From Lachnospiraceae bacterium (GTDB taxonomy: Bacteria > Bacillota > Clostridia > Lachnospirales > Lachnospiraceae), in NCBI GenBank assembly GCA_024403585.1, contig JAKSRN010000080.1, positions 1-8,071 of the forward strand: a DNA stretch of 8,071 nucleotides, read 5' to 3'. Under the pieces are notes generated by a model. It had not been told where the DNA came from, made no database searches, and saw only the letters and a list, made by a program, of their open reading frames with translations. Of this stretch, positions 1 to 5,918 are shown in pieces (the stretch's first letter is position 1; each line of letters begins with the position of its first letter). Both the position numbers and the translations under genes were made by a program.

Positions 1-11
1 TTTAGAGATTC

Positions 12-35
12 GGGCCGTTTCTCCGGAGGCGGCCC
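12..35 (+). other. GC-rich hairpin upstream of metY
   Basis: GGGCCG (12-17) pairs exactly with CGGCCC (30-35), and the stem can extend by two G:U pairs and one U:A pair, leaving a six-base loop. It is followed by ATAAAAA rather than a T-run, so it is not a canonical intrinsic terminator on either strand. It could be the last element of an upstream 3' end or of a leader RNA whose start is outside the window. The structure is seen directly; its role is unknown. Confidence 0.4.
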
Positions 36-53
36 ATAAAAACACAGATAAAC

Positions 54-83
54 TTGACAAAAACGATAGGAAAAGAGTACTAT
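54..83 (+). promoter_or_regulatory. Possible sigma-A promoter and overlapping inverted repeat before metY
   Basis: A perfect TTGACA (54-59) is followed after 18 bases by TACTAT (78-83), a 4/6 match to the -10 consensus. An inverted repeat ATAG (66-69) / CTAT (80-83) with a ten-base gap spans the spacer and -10, which is where a repressor such as the Rrf2 protein encoded downstream could bind. The weakness is that the start point would fall near base 90, at the end of the Shine-Dalgarno (84-90). Either the mRNA is nearly leaderless or the real promoter lies upstream of the window. Confidence 0.35.
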
Positions 84-99
84 AAAGGAGAATACAGCA

Positions 100-1407
100 A
101 TGGCAAATAAAATTGAAAGAAAAGATAGAAAATTCAGATTTGAGACACTTCAGCTTCACGTAGGACAGGAGAATCCGGATCCGGCATCCGATGCAAGAGC
201 AGTGCCGATCTACCAGACAACATCTTATGTATTCAAAAACTCTGCTCATGCAGCAGCAAGATTTGGCCTGGCAGATGCAGGAAATATCTATGGAAGACTG
301 ACCAACTCCACACAGGGCGTTTTCGAAGATCGTATCGCAGCTCTTGAGGGTGGTGTAGCAGGTCTGGCAGTTGCATCCGGTGCAGCAGCGATCTCATATA
401 CCATTCAGGCACTGGCAAAAAGCGGAGAGCACATTGTAGCTCAGAAAACAATCTATGGCGGAACATCTAATCTTCTGGCACATACCCTTCCTCTTTACGG
501 AATCAGTGCTACCTTTGTAGATGCCCATAACCTGAAAGAAGTTGAAGATGCTATTCAGGAGAATACAAAAGCTGTATACCTGGAGACGCTGGGAAATCCA
601 AACAGTGATATTCCGGATCTGGATGCGATCGCTGAGATCGCTCATAGACACGGACTTCCGGTTGTTGTAGACAATACCTTTGGTACTCCTTACCTGATCC
701 GTCCAATCGAGCACGGTGCTGATATCGTTGTTCATTCTGCAACCAAGTTCATCGGCGGACACGGAACCTCCCTTGGTGGTGTAGTGGTAGATGGCGGAAC
801 ATTTGACTGGGCAGCAAGCGGCAGATATCCTTGGATCTCTGAGCCAAACCCAAGCTATCATGGAGTAAAATTCACTGAGGCAGCAGGACCGGCAGCATTT
901 GCAACTTATATCCGTGCGATCCTTCTCCGTGATACAGGTGCAGCAATCTCTCCATTCAATGCATTCATTCTTCTTCAGGGTACAGAGACTCTGTCCCTCA
1001 GAATTGAGCGTCACAATGAGAATACCAAGAAAGTTGTAGAGTATCTGGCAGCACATCCTCTGGTTGAGAGTGTAAACCATCCTTCACTTTCTGATCATCC
1101 GGATCATGCTCTTTATGAGAAATACTTCCCGAATGGCGGCGCAAGCATCTTTACCTTCAATATCAAAGGTGGTCAGGAAGAGGCTCACAAATTCATTGAT
1201 AATCTGGAACTGTTTTCTCTCCTTGCCAATGTAGCTGATGTAAAATCCCTTGTAATTCATCCGGCAACAACCACACACAGCCAGTGCACAGAGGCTGAGC
1301 TGCTGGAGCAGGGAATCAAACCTAATACAATCCGTCTTTCTATCGGTACAGAGAATATTGCAGATATCCTGCAGGATCTGGAAGAAGCTTTCAAAGCTCT
1401 CGCATAA
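100..1407 (+). CDS. metY: O-acetyl-L-homoserine sulfhydrylase (PLP enzyme)
   Basis: This 435-residue protein belongs to the Cys/Met-metabolism PLP-dependent family (fold type I). It most likely converts O-acetylhomoserine plus sulfide into homocysteine and acetate in the cytoplasm, the direct sulfhydrylation route to methionine. Visible landmarks are the IYGR segment (Y64, R66) that contacts the PLP phosphate of the partner subunit, the DNTF motif with D191 that pairs with the PLP ring nitrogen, the SATKFIGGHG motif with K216 as the PLP lysine, and C-terminal RLSIGTE with R412 for the substrate carboxylate. The length (about 430) and the insertion after the active-site lysine fit MetY better than the shorter (about 380-400) cystathionine gamma-synthase/lyase enzymes. 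AAAGGAG at 84-90 sits nine bases before the ATG. Some homologues also use O-acetylserine, so substrate choice is inferred from family resemblance. Confidence 0.93.
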   Translation: MANKIERKDRKFRFETLQLHVGQENPDPASDARAVPIYQTTSYVFKNSAHAAARFGLADAGNIYGRLTNSTQGVFEDRIAALEGGVAGLAVASGAAAISYTIQALAKSGEHIVAQKTIYGGTSNLLAHTLPLYGISATFVDAHNLKEVEDAIQENTKAVYLETLGNPNSDIPDLDAIAEIAHRHGLPVVVDNTFGTPYLIRPIEHGADIVVHSATKFIGGHGTSLGGVVVDGGTFDWAASGRYPWISEPNPSYHGVKFTEAAGPAAFATYIRAILLRDTGAAISPFNAFILLQGTETLSLRIERHNENTKKVVEYLAAHPLVESVNHPSLSDHPDHALYEKYFPNGGASIFTFNIKGGQEEAHKFIDNLELFSLLANVADVKSLVIHPATTTHSQCTEAELLEQGIKPNTIRLSIGTENIADILQDLEEAFKALA

Positions 1408-1493
1408 TACAGACACAAGAAATATGCAGGGGGGATCTTCTGCAGGGAAGCCGTTTGAAGGAAGACAGATGTGCAGAATGCAGGAGGAACCCT

Positions 1494-1928
1494 ATGAAAA
1501 TTTCTACAAAAGGCAGATATGCACTTCGATTGATGATCGATATTACCATGCACGGCAACGGAGCTCCGGTTCCGGTAAAAGATATTGCAGCACGTCAGGA
1601 GATTTCCGTAAAATATCTGGAGCAGATCATCTCTTCACTGGTAAGGGCAGGACTCTTAAACAGCATCCGTGGTCCACAGGGCGGATACCGTCTCACAAGA
1701 CAGCCGTCTGAGTATACGGTGGGTGAGATCCTCAGACAGACCGAAGGGTGTCTGATCCCGGTGGAATGTCTGAATCCGAACAGCGGGACCTGCAGCAGAG
1801 AGTCTACCTGTGTAACCCAGCGTTTCTGGCGAGAACTGAATGATGCGATCAACTCAGTTGTGGATAAATATACGCTGGAAGATTTCAGAAGCTGGACAAT
1901 AAACGAAGCAGACAACTATATCATCTAA
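1494..1928 (+). CDS. Rrf2-family transcriptional regulator with IscR-like cysteines
   Basis: The protein has 144 residues, typical of Rrf2 regulators (IscR, CymR, NsrR). The N-terminal winged helix begins with MKISTKGRYALR. It contains YLEQI with E43, the position IscR uses to select between DNA-site types, and the wing motif RGPQGGYRL at about 59-67. Cysteines occur at 86, 92, 100 and 106. The set C92-x7-C100-x5-C106 resembles the three Fe-S ligands of IscR, whereas Bacillus CymR lacks this set. I chose the ATG at 1494 because AGGAGG (1482-1487) lies six bases upstream and the family start matches; a TTG at 1455 would add 13 unlikely residues. It lies 86 bases after metY with no convincing terminator between, so the two may be co-transcribed, and it may regulate sulfur or Fe-S metabolism. 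Its targets are inference. Confidence 0.9.
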   Translation: MKISTKGRYALRLMIDITMHGNGAPVPVKDIAARQEISVKYLEQIISSLVRAGLLNSIRGPQGGYRLTRQPSEYTVGEILRQTEGCLIPVECLNPNSGTCSRESTCVTQRFWRELNDAINSVVDKYTLEDFRSWTINEADNYII

Positions 1929-1952
1929 TGTGATCAGTGGGTTTCCTCTTAT

Positions 1953-2060
1953 AAAAGGTCTCAAAGATCCGGAAGAGGAAAAAATCCAAAAGGTCTCAAA
2001 GACCCGAAAGAGGAAAAGATTCAAAAGGTCTCAAGGACCCGGAAGAGGAAAAAAAGATCC
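1953..2060 (+). repeat. Three tandem ~35-bp repeats, each with a mini-hairpin
   Basis: The units are 1953-1987 (35 bp), 1988-2022 (35 bp) and 2023-2060 (38 bp). Each starts AAAAGGTCTCAA, continues with a GAYCC element and a purine tract close to AAGAGGAAAA, and ends in ATCC or ATTC. In every unit GGTCT folds back over a CAA loop onto AGATC, AGACC or GGACC; the differences between units are absorbed by G:U pairs, so the stem survives in all three. The 35-bp period is not a multiple of three and no ORF spans it, so the block is non-coding. In addition TTTCCTCTT (1942-1950) is the exact complement of AAGAGGAAA (1973-1981) in the first unit. On the minus strand each hairpin is followed by TTTT, like a very short terminator. 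Function unknown. Confidence 0.85.
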
Positions 2061-2068
2061 ACATGGCA

Positions 2069-2100
2069 AAAAGGGGCAGATGGAAGCATCTGCTCCTTTT
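2069..2100 (+). terminator. Strong hairpin, probable terminator after the Rrf2 gene
   Basis: AAAAGGGGCAGATG (2069-2082) pairs with CATCTGCTCCTTTT (2087-2100) around the four-base loop GAAG. This gives a 14-bp stem with one G:U pair. The A-run on the left and T-run on the right make it a bidirectional intrinsic terminator form, although the T-run is short (four) and followed by GAG. It separates the metY/Rrf2 transcript and its repeats from the tRNA promoter that begins 24 bases later. Confidence 0.7.
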
Positions 2101-2123
2101 GAGTAAAAAAATCAAAAAAGTAG

Positions 2124-2152
2124 TTGACAATATAAACCACAAGTAGTATAGT
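2124..2152 (+). promoter_or_regulatory. Near-consensus sigma-A promoter of the tRNA-Gly unit
   Basis: A perfect -35 TTGACA (2124-2129), a 17-base spacer and -10 TATAGT (2147-2152, one mismatch to TATAAT) lie just before the tRNA pair. The expected start point is near 2158-2160, giving a leader of about 20 bases before the first tRNA. This strength is what a stable-RNA promoter should show. Confidence 0.85.
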
Positions 2153-2178
2153 ATCACATGTTGACAGCAAAACAACAC

Positions 2179-2249
2179 GCAGGTGTAGTTCAATGGTAGA
2201 ACACCAGCCTTCCAAGCTGGATACGTGGGTTCGATTCCCATCACCTGCT
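2179..2249 (+). tRNA. tRNA-Gly (anticodon UCC)
   Basis: A full 71-base cloverleaf can be drawn. The acceptor stem GCAGGTG/CACCTGC has 7 of 7 pairs and a U discriminator at 2249, the identity base for bacterial tRNA-Gly. The D stem is GTTC/GAAC, the anticodon stem CCAGC/GCTGG with loop CTTCCAA (anticodon TCC at 2211-2213), and the T arm GTGGG-TTCGATT-CCCAT. The 3' CCA is not encoded and must be added by nucleotidyltransferase. This isoacceptor reads GGA and GGG codons. Confidence 0.97.
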
Positions 2250-2282
2250 TTGAGATCTGAAAAGCATCTCATAACTGAATAT

Positions 2283-2354
2283 GCGCGAGTGGCTCAGGGG
2301 TGGAGTACAACCTTGCCAAGGTTGGGGTCGCGGGTTCGAATCCCGTCTCGCGCT
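2283..2354 (+). tRNA. tRNA-Gly (anticodon GCC)
   Basis: A 72-base cloverleaf with acceptor stem GCGCGAG/CTCGCGC, U discriminator at 2354, D stem GCTC/GAGT, and anticodon stem CAACC/GGTTG with loop TTGCCAA (anticodon GCC at 2315-2317). The T arm is GCGGG-TTCGAAT-CCCGT. CCA is not encoded. It reads GGC and GGU codons. It follows tRNA-Gly(UCC) after 33 bases with no intervening promoter or terminator, so both are probably processed from one precursor. Confidence 0.97.
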
Positions 2355-2359
2355 TAGAA

Positions 2360-2396
2360 AACTCGGAATTCGATTTGGATTCCGGGTTATTTTTTT
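2360..2396 (+). terminator. Intrinsic terminator of the tRNA-Gly unit
   Basis: AACTCGGAAT (2360-2369) pairs with ATTCCGGGTT (2379-2388), a 10-bp stem with one G:U pair and a nine-base loop. It is followed by a T-run at 2390-2396. It starts five bases after the second tRNA, so it closes the transcription unit and provides the 3' trailer. Confidence 0.88.
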
Positions 2397-2429
2397 GCAA
2401 AAAATGCATGCACATTTTCTAAAATCCTG

Positions 2430-2435
2430 TATAGT
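2430..2435 (+). promoter_or_regulatory. Possible -10 element for the DUF4203-alr pair
   Basis: TATAGT, one mismatch from TATAAT and identical to the tRNA -10, lies 38 bases before the membrane-protein ATG and downstream of the tRNA terminator. No good -35 is visible at 16-18 bases upstream, where the sequence is CATGCAC-like. If used it would be a weak or assisted promoter. The preceding terminator means this gene pair needs some promoter in this short stretch. Confidence 0.45.
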
Positions 2436-2473
2436 AGGAAGAGAAACTATTTTTTCGAAAGGGGAATATAAAT

Positions 2474-3109
2474 ATGGCACATATGATTAGCAGAATGGCT
2501 GAACTTATAAATCAATATAAGATGCTGCTCTTGCCTTTTGGAATCCTGTTTTCACTGGCAATCTGTTTTTGCGGCTACAAATATATGAAGGCATGGATCG
2601 CAGCGGTGGGTTTCATGATCGGTCTCGGATTCGGAGTACTTGTCTGCTCCAGAATCGTCTCTTCACCGTTCTATATCCCTCTTTTAGTAGGAACCCTTCT
2701 GGGAATTGTACTGGCTATGATCTCCTACTTTATTGCGAAAGCAGGAATCTTTGGTCTTGTTGCGTTGCTCACAGGTGAGATGGTGTGGAATATTCCTGCT
2801 ATGGACAGGCTTACAGAAAAAGTTGCAGGTCTGAATCTTCCGGGTCAGCTTTCTGCTGACATGGCAAGAGTTTTGCCGTTGGTACTGGCTTTTTTTGCAG
2901 CAGTGATCGTTGGTATGGTAGCGCTGAGGCTTACCCGTCCGGTGGTGATCCTCAGTACCGGTATTACAGGTGCGTTCAGAGCAGTTGCCTATCTCATGCT
3001 TCTTCTGAAGATTGAGACTACAGAGGAGACCAGACTGATCTGGATCGGAATGATGGTCCTTCTGTCACTGTTCGGTATTGTCGTTCAGTTCTTTACCACA
3101 AAAAAATAA
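2474..3109 (+). CDS. Seven-helix membrane protein, DUF4203/TMEM198-like
   Basis: This 211-residue protein is very hydrophobic, with about seven likely membrane helices at residues 17-35, 40-58, 66-86, 88-105, 132-152, 156-178 and 188-207. A short amphipathic start precedes them and a basic TTKK tail follows. Glycine-rich helices and the pattern CGYKYMKAWIAAVGFMIG resemble the DUF4203/TMEM198 domain of uncharacterised bacterial membrane proteins. No catalytic or transporter signature is visible. AAAGGGG (2458-2464) is nine bases before the first ATG; the ATG at 2483 would be too distant. It ends 27 bases before alr, so the two are probably one operon, which hints at but does not prove an envelope role. 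Membrane location is well supported. Family membership is from recalled pattern and less certain, and function is unknown. Confidence 0.85.
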   Translation: MAHMISRMAELINQYKMLLLPFGILFSLAICFCGYKYMKAWIAAVGFMIGLGFGVLVCSRIVSSPFYIPLLVGTLLGIVLAMISYFIAKAGIFGLVALLTGEMVWNIPAMDRLTEKVAGLNLPGQLSADMARVLPLVLAFFAAVIVGMVALRLTRPVVILSTGITGAFRAVAYLMLLLKIETTEETRLIWIGMMVLLSLFGIVVQFFTTKK

Positions 3110-3136
3110 TGTTCCTGAGAGGAAAAGAGAGTAACT

Positions 3137-4261
3137 ATGAAAAAGTATTACAGATGTTATGCAGAAGTTTCACTGGATGCGATCCGCTCCAATATTCTGC
3201 AGGTTAAAAAAAGAGTTCCTGATGATGTAAAAGTTCTTGCTGTGATCAAGGCAAACGGATACGGACACGGAGCGATTCAGGTGGGCAGATGTCTGGAGGA
3301 TCTGGTCGATTTTTATGCAGTAGCCACTATTGAAGAGGCAGTTGAACTGAAAAAGAACGGACTGGTGCAGCCACTGATGATCCTGGGCTATACATCACCT
3401 AAGGAATATATGGATCTGCTTCGTTATGATGTCAGACCTGCAATCTACAGAAAAGAAGATGCAGAAGCCCTCAATGCCCTTGCACAGCATGCCGGCAAGA
3501 AGGCGAAGATCCATTTTGCGGTGGATACAGGAATGACAAGGATCGGTTTTCAGGTAACACCTGAGGAAGCTGACCGTATGGCTGAGATCGCTGCTCTGCC
3601 GAATATTGAGGTGGAGGGAATGTTCAGTCACTTCTCTTGTGCAGATATGGTGGATAAGGCATTTTCCAAAGGACAGATGGAGGCGTTTGAGAAGATGATC
3701 GATCTTCTGGAGGCAAGAGGTGTAGAAGTTCCGATCAAACATCTTTGCAACAGTGCAGGTATCATGGAATTTGATTCCCATCGCTACAACATGGTTCGTT
3801 CCGGTATCATTACCTATGGACTGTATCCTTCGGAGGAAGTTGTGAAAGAGAACCTGGATCTGATCCCGGCAATGAGCTGGAAATCCCATGTGGTACATGT
3901 GAAGGAAGTTTCGGCCGGACGCGGCGTCAGCTATGGAGCCACCTATGTAACAGAAGGCGAGTGTACAAAGATCGCTACTGTATCTGTGGGATATGCTGAC
4001 GGATATCCGAGAGCCCTTTCTTCCAAAGGAAGAGTTCTGATCAGAGGACAGTATGCACCGATCATCGGCCGTGTCTGCATGGACCAGATGATGGTAGATG
4101 TTACACATATCCCGGATGTGTGCGTGGAAGATGTTGTTACACTGGTGGGTACTGACGGAGAGAATACCATCTCTATTGAGGAGCTGGGTGAGCTTTCCGG
4201 CAGCTTCAACTATGAGATGGTCTGCGATGTGTCAGCCAGAGTATCCCGTGTATATATCTGA
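3137..4261 (+). CDS. alr: Alanine racemase
   Basis: The 374-residue product is a complete fold-type III PLP enzyme that interconverts L- and D-alanine in the cytoplasm, supplying D-alanine for peptidoglycan and, where present, teichoic acid. The PLP lysine is K38 in VIKANGYGHG. R135 in TGMTRIGF is the residue that hydrogen-bonds the PLP phenolate. R221 precedes SGIITYGLYP. The second catalytic base is Y266 in RGVSYGATY, and CMDQMMVDVT (C314, M315, D316) forms the substrate-entry and carboxylate-binding segment. Length and motif spacing are normal for the family. The ribosome site is weak: AGAGG at 3118-3122 is 14 bases from the ATG, and a nearer AAAGAGAG is only purine-rich, so translation may rely partly on coupling to the upstream membrane gene. 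No clear terminator follows. Confidence 0.97.
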   Translation: MKKYYRCYAEVSLDAIRSNILQVKKRVPDDVKVLAVIKANGYGHGAIQVGRCLEDLVDFYAVATIEEAVELKKNGLVQPLMILGYTSPKEYMDLLRYDVRPAIYRKEDAEALNALAQHAGKKAKIHFAVDTGMTRIGFQVTPEEADRMAEIAALPNIEVEGMFSHFSCADMVDKAFSKGQMEAFEKMIDLLEARGVEVPIKHLCNSAGIMEFDSHRYNMVRSGIITYGLYPSEEVVKENLDLIPAMSWKSHVVHVKEVSAGRGVSYGATYVTEGECTKIATVSVGYADGYPRALSSKGRVLIRGQYAPIIGRVCMDQMMVDVTHIPDVCVEDVVTLVGTDGENTISIEELGELSGSFNYEMVCDVSARVSRVYI

Positions 4262-4312
4262 TTCTTTCTTGTTTTTTCTGAAGTACGCCCGGATTCCGTG
4301 GGCAGTAGTTCA

Positions 4313-4342
4313 TTGACAGGCAGGAAAACACTATGTTAGTAT
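4313..4342 (+). promoter_or_regulatory. Putative purB promoter with palindrome over the -10
   Basis: TTGACA (4313-4318) is followed after 18 bases by TAGTAT (4337-4342). ACACT (4328-4332) and AGTGT (4345-4349) are exact inverse complements, forming a 22-bp imperfect palindrome (8 of 11 pairs) that covers the -10. A protein bound there would block initiation. The expected start is near 4349. The promoter parts are seen; operator function is inference. Confidence 0.55.
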
Positions 4343-4364
4343 AAAGTGTCAAAAAATGCTTACA

Positions 4365-4379
4365 GATTCGCACCGAATC
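4365..4379 (+). promoter_or_regulatory. Small hairpin next to the purB ribosome site
   Basis: GATTCG (4365-4370) pairs exactly with CGAATC (4374-4379) around a CAC loop and ends one base before the Shine-Dalgarno AAAGGAG (4381-4387). It may protect the 5' leader or influence ribosome access. It also contains TTCG/CGAA half-sites. These recall the CGAA core of Bacillus PurR boxes, but their spacing and orientation do not match the known PurBox pair. Confidence 0.4.
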
Positions 4380-4395
4380 GAAAGGAGATGCATAT

Positions 4396-5832
4396 ATGAG
4401 CACAACAGATCGCTATAGCAGCCCTCTTTCAGAGCGCTATGCCAGCAAAGAGATGCAATACATTTTTTCACAGGATATGAAATTCTCCACATGGAGAAGA
4501 CTGTGGATCGCTCTTGCAGAGACCGAGAAAGAACTGGGTCTTAACATTACTCAGGAGCAGATTGATGAGATGAAAGCACACATCACAGATATCAACTATG
4601 ATGTGGCAAGAGCACGTGAGAAAGTCGTTCGTCACGACGTTATGTCCCACGTATATGCTTACGGACAGCTGTGTCCTAAAGCAAAGGGAATCATTCATCT
4701 GGGAGCAACTTCCTGCTACGTAGGTGATAACACAGATATCATCGTTATGAATGAGGCTCTGAAACTGGTTAAGAAAAAACTGGTCAATGTAATCGCTGAG
4801 CTTGCTAAATTTGCAGATGAGCAGAAAGCACAGCCAACACTGGCATTTACACATTTTCAGCCTGCACAGCCAACAACTGTAGGAAAGAGAGCAACTCTCT
4901 GGCTGCAGGAGTTCGCAATGGATCTGGAGGATCTGGAGTATGTACAGAGCACACTCAGACTTCTGGGATCAAAAGGAACAACCGGAACACAGGCATCCTT
5001 CCTGGAGCTGTTTGACGGAGATCATGAGACCATTGACAAGATCGATCCGATGATCGCAGAGAAGATGGGCTTCAAGGCATGCTATCATGTATCCGGCCAG
5101 ACCTACTCCAGAAAAGTAGATACCCGTGTACTGAATGTACTTGCCGGAATCGCTGCAAGTGCACATAAATTCTCTAACGATATCCGCCTTCTTCAGCATC
5201 TGAAAGAGGTTGAGGAGCCATTCGAGAAAACCCAGATCGGTTCTTCTGCAATGGCATATAAGAGAAATCCAATGAGAAGTGAGCGTATTGCTTCCCTGTC
5301 CCGTTATGTGATGATCGATGCCCTGAATCCGGCAATCACATCCGCAACACAGTGGTTCGAGAGAACACTGGATGACTCTGCAAACAAACGTCTGTCCATT
5401 CCGGAAGGTTTCCTGGCAATCGATGGTATCCTGGATCTCTGTCTGAATGTCGTTGACGGACTGGTTGTATATCCAAAAGTAATTGAGAAACGTCTGATGT
5501 CTGAGCTGCCATTCATGGCAACAGAGAACATCATGATGGATGCAGTTAAGAAAGGTGGCGACCGTCAGGAGCTGCATGAGAGAATCCGTACTCTGTCCAT
5601 GGAAGCAGGAAAGACTGTTAAAGTGGAAGGCAAGGATAACGATCTTCTGGAGCGTATCGCAGCAGATCCTGCATTCGGACTGTCTCTTGAGGATCTTCAG
5701 AATACAATGGATCCTGCTAAGTACACAGGTCGTGCCGAGTATCAGGTTAACGCATACCTGAACAATGTGATCCGTCCTATGCTTGAGAAGTACAAGGATC
5801 AGCTTGGTATGACTGCTGAGATCAATGTATAA
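4396..5832 (+). CDS. purB: Adenylosuccinate lyase, longer eukaryote-like form
   Basis: This 478-residue member of the fumarase/aspartase superfamily acts twice in purine synthesis: it cleaves SAICAR to AICAR plus fumarate, and adenylosuccinate to AMP plus fumarate. Visible landmarks are RHDVMSH (H80, D81), HLGATSCYVGDNTD (101-114), THFQPAQPTT with catalytic H153, KGTTGTQASF (193-202), and the signature loop GSSAMAYKRNPMRSER (282-297) holding the catalytic serine. The start SPLSERYASKEM and the segments above closely match what I recall of human ADSL (about 484 residues) rather than the roughly 430-residue Bacillus PurB. AAAGGAG is eight bases before the ATG. Codon use and ribosome site suggest strong expression. 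It is probably transcribed from its own promoter, possibly with read-through from alr. Confidence 0.97.
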   Translation: MSTTDRYSSPLSERYASKEMQYIFSQDMKFSTWRRLWIALAETEKELGLNITQEQIDEMKAHITDINYDVARAREKVVRHDVMSHVYAYGQLCPKAKGIIHLGATSCYVGDNTDIIVMNEALKLVKKKLVNVIAELAKFADEQKAQPTLAFTHFQPAQPTTVGKRATLWLQEFAMDLEDLEYVQSTLRLLGSKGTTGTQASFLELFDGDHETIDKIDPMIAEKMGFKACYHVSGQTYSRKVDTRVLNVLAGIAASAHKFSNDIRLLQHLKEVEEPFEKTQIGSSAMAYKRNPMRSERIASLSRYVMIDALNPAITSATQWFERTLDDSANKRLSIPEGFLAIDGILDLCLNVVDGLVVYPKVIEKRLMSELPFMATENIMMDAVKKGGDRQELHERIRTLSMEAGKTVKVEGKDNDLLERIAADPAFGLSLEDLQNTMDPAKYTGRAEYQVNAYLNNVIRPMLEKYKDQLGMTAEINV

Positions 5833-5846
5833 CTAGAAGGAGATGT

Positions 5847-5918
5847 ATGCATACAGCTTCCTTTACAGGAGCTTCTTCCCGGATGGGAAGAGATGACATT
5901 ATCTTCAGGGAGAAATAA
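5847..5918 (+). CDS. Possible 23-residue small ORF upstream of the lipoprotein
   Basis: A 24-codon frame (ATG at 5847, TAA at 5916-5918) starts MHTASFTGASS and ends DDIIFREK. AAGGAG (5837-5842) lies four bases before its ATG, a little close but usable. The stop is three bases before the lipoprotein ATG, and the lipoprotein's own ribosome site AGGGAGA (5907-5913) lies inside this ORF, so coupling is plausible. The same DNA also contains a 12-bp palindrome TGTATGCATACA (5844-5855) and a hairpin TCTTCCC/GGGAAGA (5874-5880 with 5885-5891, loop GGAT). It may therefore be a structured leader rather than a gene. It could be a leader peptide, a tiny protein, or chance; I recognise no homologue. Confidence 0.35.
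   Translation: MHTASFTGASSRMGRDDIIFREK

Noticed and set aside
1..99. SAM or other sulfur-related riboswitch before metY
   Set aside because: Only 99 bases are visible, with one hairpin and no recognisable aptamer core or terminator T-run; nothing can be claimed without the upstream sequence.
394..1080. Minus-strand frame of 228 codons inside metY
   Set aside because: Antisense of a confident PLP-enzyme gene, with no family pattern and unlikely composition.
1425..1444. Hairpin TGCAG/CTGCA between metY and the Rrf2 gene
   Set aside because: Only a 5-bp stem with a ten-base loop and no T-run, which is too weak to call a terminator.
1455..1493. Upstream TTG start for the Rrf2 gene
   Set aside because: AGGAGG is placed for the ATG at 1494, and MKISTKGRYALR is the usual family start.
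1953..2060. CRISPR array
   Set aside because: The repeats are contiguous with no unique spacers, there are only three, and no cas gene is present.
2179..2354. Integration site for a mobile element at the tRNA genes
   Set aside because: No integrase and no duplicated tRNA 3' end are visible in the window.
4262..4312. Intrinsic terminator after alr
   Set aside because: A T-rich stretch is present but no stable stem precedes it, and the GCCC/GGGC hairpin that follows has no T-run.
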